A stretch of DNA of 64,000 nucleotides from the NCBI GenBank assembly GCA_030142905.1, contig JASJOG010000068.1, forward strand, positions 1,084,001 to 1,148,000, written 5' to 3'. The stretch is from Heliopora coerulea (taxonomy: Eukaryota; Cnidaria; Anthozoa; Scleralcyonacea; Helioporidae). Below the pieces are notes generated by a model. That model saw only the letters and a list, made by a program, of their open reading frames with translations. It had not been told where the DNA came from and did not search any database. The position numbers and the translations under genes are program-made. Shown here one piece after another: positions 20,629 to 32,600 of this stretch (position 1 is its first letter; each line of letters begins with the position of its first letter).

Positions 20629-23600
20629 GTAGGCCTCTGCTATAACAAGCACAAGACAACAGAAGTACGGTCAATTAAGATTAAATACTCTTATTTACTA
20701 GTATTGAGGTAAACAGTTTATTTTGTGCCCCTAAAATGCCCGACAGTGGCGGTTCCGGGACCACATAACAGACGCTGTTTCTCAGAGATATCCTTAAATA
20801 AGTGTTTTCTTGTACACTAAGTTTCAAATGACGGAAAGCGTCAGGACCGAAAAAGACAGACAGGAAAGCGTAGCCCAATATAATCACCTTCAGGTTTTGT
20901 GATGTTATCAGTCCATTTGCCCATTTGTCCATTTAGAAAACAACAAAAATGAACTTTGACACTTGATATGTAACAACTATATAAAAATTGTTTACTGCAT
21001 TCCCATGAATATTGGTTCATATGTAACACGACGCCGTCACGTCACCTTAAATATTCATCAACGTGGAAAAATTCTCTTCAGGTCAAGGAGTATTGATCTT
21101 TATAGCTACATGTACCGCTAAAACTTTATGAATGAAATATGAAAGTGAAAAAAAAAAAAAAAATACACCAGAGAGCATTCTAGTGATCTTTCAAGGTTAT
21201 GGATGATCTTGGAAAGTGTTCCAAATTGAAAAACTAATTAATTGGGAAAATCATCAGGTAAAGAACACAATTTTACATCAACGGGATATGTGTGTACCAG
21301 TTGGGAAAAAAGATCCAGTTATTTCTTTCGGTTGAATTTCATGATATAGAGCAGGCAATTCATATTAACACACCTCGTCAACACGGCAGCCATTTCTGCA
21401 ATTAATAAAATCCCTAACCTTACACTCTTTAAAAATTTTCTCTAAACAACTATCTGTCCTTTCTCCGATTTTACAACAACGAACACTCACTTTTCAACAA
21501 CCAAAACATCCGAATGTAAGAATGTATTTCGGGAATTGCAAAAACAGATTTTCGCCCTTTTTCCTCGTTGATCATTAAGTTGTGCAAGAACTGGAACGAA
21601 GGTAATGTTTTATTGTGAACGAAATTGGCCTCTGATGAGCTCACTCTAGCAATGTGGAAATGGAATAATCTGTTGAAGTAATCAATAAGGCCTTGATTCC
21701 ATGCAAAAAAGCTTGTATTATAAAGCTTATCTGCAATAAATGGACCTGAACAGGATAAAATTGCAAAACAGCATTTAAAAATACGAGGCGACTTTACTAA
21801 ATGCTGAACAGCTCAACTAAAATTCACATTAAAGTAATCAAGTAAGAAAGATTTTTATAACAACTCAATGCAATATGTAACCGTTCCATTGATTTGTACT
21901 GCTGTTCCTTTGATTTTTAGGCACAGTATTGAAAGAAACATGCCAGTTTTGGATGATTCAGTTTTACTTCCAAGATGATAATCCACAAGAGACATTACGT
22001 ACCAAAACTATTCAAAGAGCTAATGAAGCAGCCTTGGAAGGCCTAAAGACATTTATAGATGAATCAGTAGAATGCTATAATACAAAGGAGACATACCAGA
22101 ACATCATCTACAAAACAGGCTTACTTGGAGGGTCAGAAAAATTGATAGCAGAGGTTACATATATTTTTTCCGCACGAGACAACGTGACAGCCAGGTCGAG
22201 ATTGTCGCATACTATAGCCTGTCGGGAAGCTCTCAATTTCAAAATATCAACATCAAACGCAGAAATATGCCTTCAAGCCTTGTTTCCTCTTAATATTTCT
22301 GGAAGCATTGTGAACCCGTTTTTAGTATTAGCTGATGAAGTTTCGTGTTGTCAAAAGCTTTATGGTCAGAACGAACAAGAATGTTGTAGAACTGGCTTTA
22401 AACAGATCGCAAATAATTGTGGTAAGTGCTTCACGGGATAACTATTTTTCTTAACAATAGTACTACGAGTTCAAGTTTTCTATGACCAGATGTTATACGA
22501 GGCCAAAGACAAAGTCGATCGCTCATACAAAATGAAGGCGAGTAGTCGAAATATCAAACATAAACATGGTCAGTTTGTGATCACAGTAGAACGTTTTTAG
22601 TTTAGATGAGGTCAATTTGATTGGTCAGCTTATAACAATATGAGGATTTGAACTGGCTTATTACTCACATTTAATACCACCAGATAATATTTAGTACAAT
22701 AACCAACGAAGCTCAAGAAGTTGCGATATACAACAGCAATTTTATGCTAAATTTACATGCGAAAAACGTTTTACCCACACTAATGCAGTTCCCATAAGTA
22801 CTACCAGGAAAAATTGCTTCACTTGAGAATCTGACCACGAGCCCAAGTTTTCTATCACCAAGGTATTCATGGAGAAAGCCCGAATTCAGGGCCCCGGTGA
22901 AAATCACTATTCTGTGAGCCTGACACCCTGACAAAATATTATCTTAATAATAATAATAATAATTGACGATGGTTCTTAGAAAATGAGGGCGAGCTGTCGA
23001 GATGTTTTAGCACACATTTGGTCTATTTGTGATCCAAGTAAAACGTTTTAACTCCAAATGTGGTCAATTTGATCGGTCATTTATAACAAAAGTAGATTTT
23101 TCACTTGCTTATGGCCTCACATTTACTCCCAGCCAGTAATATTTCATGGAACACTCAGTGAAATTCTCTGAATTGCCATTTAAGACAGTTTACTATGCTA
23201 AATTTATATGTGAAATATGTTTTACCCACACTAATGCTGACACAAAATCACACTTACAGTATTTAAATGACAAATGGACAGGGGGTGGTCCCGCAAGTTT
23301 GTATGTTAACCCTTCCCTGTCCAACAGGTCTCCCCTTGAGGAGTAAAATCGTCTGGCGTTAGCCAGAGTAAAATACCAAAGTTGGGTATGGACCTGAAAG
23401 GGTTAAGTGATATTCAAACAAGAAAAGAATATATCTGTTATTATTCTTACCATTGTTACTATTATTATTGAGGAAAGTCAGCTCATACGAGCCAATGAGG
23501 TCGTTTAGCCCAAATTGCCATATTATGCCAAAGTGGGCACATGTCCCATAAATTATAGTGGTATGGCAATCACAAAGTGAAAAACATTGTGAGTAGTTAA

Positions 23601-26600
23601 TGCCATTTTACACCACAGTCTCACATACACAATTCCGTTGGTTGGGCATGAGACTTCCTCAATAACCATCACACTTCCTCTCAGCCTATTCTAAGGGTCT
23701 GTTCCGCAAAGCCGACCAATTAAGGCAAGCTAGACGCCAGTCCAATAGCTGAAGTTGGATAATGTGATCTATTTTGTTCTTGGACTAGGAGAGTTCCTTT
23801 CGGACACGTAAGTGTCCTGGGCTCACTCAACCATTTAAGGTAAAGGACATCAGGACAGTCAGAAGGATTTACTAGTCCTTAGGCTAACAGGGAAGGTTTG
23901 CCAACACCTTAGGTGAGGTTACTTACCACTGACGGCCAATTAAGGCAAGCAGTGGCTTTCAGTCACCCGTTTACCCAGCTGGCAAGGCAGGGGCGCCACT
24001 CCCTGAGGATGCCGAAACATCTTGCCTACCTGACTATTATTATTACTATTATTATTATTATTATTATTGATTATTATCATTACGAGCATACTTGTCATAA
24101 TTATTATTATAATTATCATTATTTTAATGGCCCTTATTATGGTAATCAATGATATTGTTGGCATCGTCGTTGCTGCACTTGTTGTTATTATCTCGCATAA
24201 AGTAATACTCGTCATACAACTTTCAGCAGCTTTAGCACGGACTTATTTTCATCTCTACGCGTCGTTCTAATAATTCAATTCTATATACAATTTAAAAACC
24301 GAACAGTAGTGCTGTATCGCCTTTAAAACACGACGCTGCAGCCGAGTGTTTTCGATCCGAAAAAGGACTTACCCAGACATTTCTAAATGTTTCAGAAACG
24401 ACCCATTTTATACATTCACTGACTATGTACGTTTGAAACTCAATTGTGAGTCACAGACACCAGTGTATCGAAAACAGTTTCCCTTATGAATTGACGATTT
24501 TAGAAACTTGGATTTTACATATCTTCATATTTCAACCTTTCTCATTAGCGTGTCCTCCTGGTAAATTCCTGGATTCCAATATAACGAAATGTGAACCGTG
24601 TCCAAGAGACACGTACCAACCAAAGAACGCGAGTATTAAATGTGAACCTTGTCCCCTTGGAACAAAGACATACGACACTGTTGGATCTACGACTGTTTCA
24701 CAATGTCTAAGAGGTAACGGGATTGTTCTTAGTACGCAAAAATGGTCCATGACTTTGCATGAGCAGAATACTCGACTTCGACAAAACTACCAGAATATCA
24801 CTACAACGAAATTACCAAAAAAAGACAATTGATTTTTACATCTTTCTTATCCTGTTAACGTCACTCTTATTCACAATGTAGCTCTTGTTTGCTGCATTTT
24901 CCTTGTTCTTCGTTTGCCAAAACCTTATAATCATTGAAACGTTAATTAAATGTGCCCAAGATTAATCATATCTGTGATCAGTACCCCAATCAATTCGGCG
25001 ACTAGCCTATTGGGGAAATCCGCTCACATAAGGGTGAGGAAGCCCAATATAAACAACTATTGAATGTCCAATTAATTGGTCTTTATAAATTGAGCTTGAC
25101 CGTCAAACACACTTTTTATTCCCAGCTTGTTCGCCTGGAGAAAGATTTAACCGCATGTTAAGGAGATGTACCCATTGTCCTAAGGACACTTACCAAGAAT
25201 TGGAAGGACAACTGTTTTGCAAACCTTGTCCAAACAACACAATTACAAACGACACAGGAAAACAAAGTCGCGACGATTGCGTTCAATGTAAGTACGAAGG
25301 CATTATGAAAGATTAAAAGGAAAGGAGCTAATGAAAGGTTGAAGTAGATCAAAACGAGAAAATAGCGAGAAATAATAAGGAAATGGATGGTTTTGGGTTC
25401 AATTTGCCATTAAAATGCTACAGTGGTGAACTCTCTGGTTGAACGTAGGCAAGTAACGTCAAAGTACGTTTTCTTCACTCAAGAAAATTACCTCATAACC
25501 CCGGGCATTGTTTTTTCTGGGAACTTCTCCAAATTTTCCATACTTTTCAGGTCGCGTTTGTTGAGGTGTCTGTTTAACTCTGAGTGGTTTTCAGGCTTTT
25601 TTTCAGCCAATCGAGATGCTTTGTTCACTAAGTAATTGGCAATGAATTACCGCATTACGCACTAAATTGCCCTTTCTGTATTTGGTTTCCCTGAAATGGT
25701 AATGCCGTCACCTAGTCAGAATTGATAGATGATTTCATGTACAACTTTAGAAACGTAATGTTCGAAAGGAAGGATGTATTTTAATGTATATATAGAAAAT
25801 ATCATGGTTAGCTTAGTATAACGGCTTCAATTTGATTTGATCGATCTCATTAACACGTTCTTTAAATGATTTTCAACGAATATATCCCACTTCAAAATCA
25901 ACTTCGTTATTTTAATAACGCATAGACGACATTTAAGAGTTCAAGATTAGCTTATAAATACTGGATATAGGGATGAGTCGAAACTAAGTAAGATTCCTGA
26001 GATTCCAAAGAAAATCTCACAAATGTAAAATAACCTACATTCTACAGGATCCTGTACCACTCAAGAAGCTCCAAAAACTGACTGAATATAGAAGAATATA
26101 CGTATTGAAAAAATAACCATCTCTAATTTTATCTTTAAATTATGGACTTTTTCACCAAAATTCAAAAATGAATGTAATGTGAATACATGGGATACGTTCC
26201 ATGTTCTACGCACCTCTAAAAAGGCTTGTAAAAATCACAATGCATGAGCTGGAATTTGTGTATTGGTTGAATGGTCTTCCATCGATTTTCACTTTTGATT
26301 TAGCTTGCAGTTCAGGCAGTTTTTACAATTTTGGCAGTGGAACTTGTGAAATTTGCCCGCGCAATTCCTACCAGTCACAGGACGGTCAGTTCAACTGTAC
26401 CTTATGTGAATCAGGTAGAATTACTCTAAAGAATGGCTCCGACAATATACGGGACTGCATTTTCGGTAAGTATAGCAGATGTGAGATCCGACTTCATCAA
26501 AGTGTGAAGTGCAACACAGTTCATGGGAAGAAACACAATTACTGTATCGTCCTTTCTCTTTCTTCGTGTGGGAAACTAATTTTCAGACAAAACTAGAAAA

Positions 26601-29600
26601 CTAAAACGCATTTCTTGCTTGCAGAATGTGAACCGGGGTCGTTTTACAACTTTAGTACGTCAAATTGCCAACCATGTGCAAAAAATTTCTACCAAAACCG
26701 TAAAGCAAAACTTAGCTGCATCCGTTGTCCAAACGGTGAAATAACTGTTAACGTTTCCAGCTCAAGAGAGGAAGACTGCATTAAAAGTAAGTACAAAGAA
26801 ATAAAAGGGAATAATTCCTATAACGTTCAATAAAAATAGTTAAAAGTTGATTCCGGTATATTGGTTGGTCGGTTGGTAGAATGGTATATTATGTTAATAG
26901 GTTCGTTGGTTGTATGGTCAGTTGGTGGCAGAGTTGGTGGATTCGCACATTCATGGGTCGGAGATTTGACAGTTTGGTGAATTGGTTGGTTGACTGATTG
27001 GTATATTGATTGGCTGCTTGGTAGGTTGCTCAATTGTTTCAACAGTTTATTATTTATACAGTAAAATACCAAAGTCGGTTATCGATCTGAAAGGGTTAAG
27101 TGATATTAAAACAAGAACAGAAAATATCTGTTATTATTCTTACCATTATTACTATTATTATTATTATTATTGATTATCATTATGAGAATAAATTTTATTA
27201 TTAGTATGATAATTATCATCGTCTTAATGGCACTTATTGTGTTTATCAATGGTATTATTGTTGGCATCGTCGTTGCTGCACTTGTTGTTATTATCTCGTA
27301 TAAAGTAATACTCGGTATACAACTTTCAGCAGCTTTAGCACGGACTTATTTTCATCTCTACGCGTCGTTCTAAGTTTCAACTCTATGTACAATTTAAAAA
27401 CCCAGCAGTAGTGCTGTATCGGCTTTAAAACACGACGAGGTAGACAAGTGTCTTCGATCCTGAAAAGAACTTACCGAGAGATTTCTAAATGGTTTCAGAA
27501 ACGACCCATTTTATACATTCACTAACTAAGTATGTTTGAAACTTAATCGTGAGTCACAGACACCAACGACAGTATATCGAAAACAGTTTCCCTTATGCAT
27601 TATTGACAATTTTACAAACTTGGATTTTAAATACCTTCATATTTTAACTTTTCTCATCAGCATGTCCTCCTGGAAAATTCCTGGATTCCAATATGACGAA
27701 ATGTGAACCGTGTCCCAGAGACACGTACCAACCAAAGAACGCGAGCATTAAATGTGAACCTTGTCCCCCTGGAACAAAGACATACGACACTGTTGGATCG
27801 ACCACTGTTTCACGATGTCTAAGAGGTAACGGGATTCTTCTTATTACGCAAAAATGATCAATGACTTTCTGAGCAGAATACTCGACTTCAATATTGAACG
27901 CCGACAAAACTACCAGAATATCACTTCAACGAAATTACCAAAAAAGACAATTGATTTTAACATCTTTCTTATCCTGTTAACGTGACTGTTATTCACAGTG
28001 CAGCTCTTGTTTACTGCATTTTCCTTGTTCTTCACTTGGTAAAACCTGATAATCATTGAAACGTTACTTAAATGTGTCCAAGTTTCATGATTGTCTGTGA
28101 TCAGTACCCCTGGCAGTTCGGCGACTAGTCTGTTGGAGAAATCCGCTCACATAAGAGTGAGGAAGCCCAATATAAACAACTATTGAATGTCCAATTAATT
28201 GGTCTTTAAGAGTTGAGGTTCACCGTCAAACACATTTTGTTTTGCATACCCTGTCCAAACAACACAATTACAAACGACACAGGAAAACAGAGTCGCGACG
28301 ATTGCGTTCAATGTAAGTACGAAGGCATTATGAAAGATTAAAAGGAAAGGAGCTAATGAAAGGTTGAAGTAGATCAAAACGAGAAAATAGTGAAAAATAA
28401 TGACATGTATGGTTTTGGGTTCAATTTGTCATTAAAATGCTACAGTGGTGAACTCTCCGTTCCAACGTAGGCAAGTAACGTCAAAGTACGTTTTCTTCTC
28501 TCAAGAAAATTACCTCAAAACCCCGGGCATTGTTTTTTCTGGAAACTTCTCTAAATTTTCCATACTTTTCAGGTCGCGTTTGTTGAGGTGTCTATTTAAC
28601 TCTGAGTGGCTTTCAGGACTTTTTTCAGCCAATCGAGATGCTTTGTTCACTAAGTAATTTGCAATGAATTACCGCATTACGCACTAAATTCCCCTTTCTG
28701 TATTGGGTTTCCCTGAAATGGTAATGCCGTCACCTAGTCCGAATTGAGAGAGTATTTCATGTACAACGTTACAAACGTAATGTTCGAAAGGAAGGATGTA
28801 TTTTGATTTATATATAGAAAATATCATGGTTAGCTTAGTATAACGGCTTCAATTTCATTTGATCAATCTCATTAACACGTTCTTTAAATGATTTTCAAAG
28901 AATATATCATATTTCAAAAATCGACTTCGTTATTTTAATAACGCATAGACGACATTTAAGAGTTCATTTATCTATTTATTTATTTATTTATTTACTGATT
29001 TATTTATATTTATTTACTCCTGTATTTTTCGGTCTATTTTTGTTTGTTTGTTTACTTATGTACAGAATGTAAGGAAGGCGAGTTTTTTGACAAAGTCTCG
29101 TGGAATTGCACGAAGTGTCCACGCAACACCACGCAAAACAATAAAGGTCAGATAGACTGTAAACCGTGCCCAGGAAACGACATCACAGAAGAAGAAGGAA
29201 CCGTGCACGAGACTGATTGCATTGAAGGTAATTCTTAAAAATATTAACAATACCGAAAATGACAGTCATTTAAAAGATTAAACAAGGATGAATAATGTCA
29301 AGCACGAGTAAATCGTGTTGCTGATACGCCAACTACACGATCAAGACAACACCAACTTCGTTTGAAATAACATTACCGACACCTATTGCGTGCATAGGTA
29401 GCAGTGGCTGATCTAAGTGGAGGGTTAAGGAGGTTTAACCACCTAGAGCCATTAAACAATGTGTGGATTCCTTGCAATAGTCTCTAAAATGTTACATAAT
29501 TAGCATTACTGGCATCTTTTTTCTTTAACTGTGTACCATTTCAGTGATAAAGAAACCAGCAACTCTAAAACCTAGAATAACGTACCAATGGACAACCACC

Positions 29601-32600
29601 CTTCTTCTCAACAGAGATCTGAAACATCCGACGTTCTTGAGTCACGGACGGTAACCGGAACATTTCATAAACAAATTATTTTTGAATTCTGGGCACTATA
29701 TTCTTTCAATCAAATTTTTTCATCCAAACAAAGATGAGGAATAGCTTAAAAATCCCAGGAGAGATCATAGCATTTCTAACCAGTGAGAAAGCGACAACAT
29801 TAACTAAAAGATGTTGACATTCTGGTAGTAGACAACGTCTTCAGAACGTGGAAACGCTGTTAGTGACCACTGTCTAAGGGGCCGTTCACACTAGCGTGTT
29901 AGATCGATCTGAGATCGATCTAAGTCAAAATCGATCTTAGTGTGAACGCTTGAATGCGAGCTGAGATCGATCCAAACGAGTGTGAACGCCTTCACGAAGC
30001 GAACTGAGATCGATCTCAGATCGGTCTCAGATCAATTCAAGTTAGATCGATCTGAGTGTGAACCGCCCCTACAAGGAAAACGGCGTTTTAGAAGTTTGAC
30101 TACGCCCTTGGGAAGAGAAATTATTCATTTTCTTTGTTTAGCGTGAAAAATTCTATTGAAAGAAAAACCCGTTCGTGAATCAAAAACCTCTATTGGTTAA
30201 GCTCTCTAATGACCTGAAACCACACCTGGCCTGCAAAACACTTTCGCAAAATCCTGGATCCGCCCCTGGGTAGCGATGGAAAAAATGTATTTAAGAAAAC
30301 GTTTGCCTAAGATGTAGAAGAGGCGTATTGTAGGTCCCCTTCCGATGTATACATCGTTTTTGTGCAACATAACCAGCCTTTTCATGTTTGGCTGTCATGC
30401 TTAACAATATCGGCGGGGAAATATCAATAACTAAGGTGGTTAGGCGTCTGTTTTCCTTCCAAATGAGTACATCCAATTCTGCAAACCATGTAGTTTTTCT
30501 GGCGGTATTTTACAGACAGATAGGCCATAGGCATAGTTTAATTTCATTTTTACCTAAAACTGATATTCCGTATCTAATTTGTATCGAAATATTCGTAATG
30601 TCTACTGATTTACCTGGGTATGTTTACGGTATAAATGGAACCTCATATCGGCCAAGAATCCAATTATCTCAATACCACTCTAAAGGTTGCTCTGCAATTC
30701 CATTTTTTAATTCAAATTGGAATTCCAAAGTTGTGAAGTTGCGATATTCGATAGTCTCCTGTAGTACGTGTGTGTATTTCCTGGGAGAGCAGAATTTCGT
30801 TATGAACGGCCACCGAGTAACTGTTGAGAATCAAGTCACCACCATTCCCACATAAAAGTTGCTCTTTTTTCTTCAGATTGCCCTGCAGGTGAATATTATG
30901 ACAAGAATCAGTTTTCATGTGAACCATGCGAAAGAGGTTTTTATCAACCAAACCTTGGAACATCCAAATGTCTGAAGTGCCCAAATGAAAGGGAAATAAC
31001 ATTTGTCAAAGGAGCGAAGACTGTCAATGCTTGTGTAAAAGGTAACATAAAATGGGAGATGTAATAAATCTGTTACTTATTGATTCAGCTAGTTGACATT
31101 TGCTACTTATATCACGAGATAGAATGTGTTTAATTTTTTTATTGGTTAGAATTTTATCTTTGTGTTTGACACTTTTTTCCCTCAACAATTAAAAAACTTT
31201 TACTTGATGAAAACGCTAGTTTCTTCACTTTCCTACCCCAATACAGTAATTGAGCAAACATAACTGATTCTCTAACTATACCTCTGCGACGTAATTACAG
31301 TAAAGAGCTTTAAATTGTTTTGCTCAACAAAAGCGCAATGCATTTATTGCCAAGAAAATATTTGGCAAATTATTATAACTATATTGCGAGGTCCGTTTTA
31401 TTGTACATTTTATGTACAATCTGACTTCCCTTTTTTCATCTTAGCATGTCCACCTGGTTCCCACCATGTTAACAGAACTTCTCAATGTGCTCTGTGCACT
31501 ACAGACAGTTACCAGGATGAGTTCGGACAAGAAAGATGCAAAAACTGTCAGTACAACCACAAGACTCTAAAGGAGAACAGTACCATGAAGGAAGACTGTT
31601 TGGAAGGTCAGTTTTGGAGGAAATAAGAAGACGCGTGATTTCATGGTCGTGATTTTGCAAACTGTACTATTTTGGTTATGACGAGTATCAAAATCGAGAA
31701 ATATACAGATTAGAACCCAAACTCAATTGTGCTTTCATGAATTAATATCAAAGGATGAAGTAAAATTCAATAGATGTTGTAACGTGGTAAAGTTAATCTT
31801 TTCTAAGCGGTGGATGACTATTCCAATGACCACTTCGACCTTCCATGTTAGCTTTTGCCGTTACTATTTTTGCTAATGTTTTCTCCATTTCAGTTTGCGA
31901 GGTTGGGCTGTATCACCACAACGCAACCAAATCATGTCAGGAATGTGAAAAGAACACTTACCAACCGTCAGTGGGACAGTTTAGCTGTCTGTTGTGTCCA
32001 GAAGGAACGATAACTGAGCAGACAAAGAGCACTTCGAAGAGTGACTGCATTCTAGGTAAGATGAGCCCATGTCCTCCTAGGAAAAACAAAAATCAACCTA
32101 CGACGATGAAGGATGGATAGAAAGTTGAATGGACTTAATGTCAGACGGAGAACTAAACCCATTTATGCATGAATTGATCAATTGGTTAACTGATTGACTG
32201 ATCGGCATGTCGGTCAGTTGGTTGTTTGGTTTGCGCGCCGGCGTAATAAGTATACTTAGGTTTTGCTGATGTTTATAGATTAATTGTGAATTCCCATTCT
32301 GTAAAGGATACTAATAAATTGCATAAATAGGTCTGTTTACATAGCTCGTAAGTCACACTCACCCCCTATGAACGAACGTGCAACCTAATTGAATTATTCA
32401 TTCATTCATTCATTATCAATGCGTCCGTCTGTCTTTCGGTTTATTCGTGCGTCGATCCGTTCTTTCGTCCGTCCGCCTGTCTATTCATTTGTCAGTTTAT
32501 TTGTCCACCCGTCCGTCCATCCGTCCGTCCATCCGTCCGTCCATCCGTCCATCCGTCCATCCGTCTGTCCATTCATTCATCAGTCTATCAGTCTGTCCGT

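Larger units (their letters stand above)
22422..24548. other. Intron of copy B with repeat insertions
   Basis: No coding exon. It holds a miniature inverted-repeat element (23306-23406) and a block of about 570 bp (23464-24036) between ATT runs that is absent from copy C. Confidence 0.65.

Noticed and set aside
24067..24270. Ile-rich frame as a membrane peptide
   Set aside because: It is a translation of an ATT microsatellite and lies in an intron; it recurs at 27170 and 47617 with indels.
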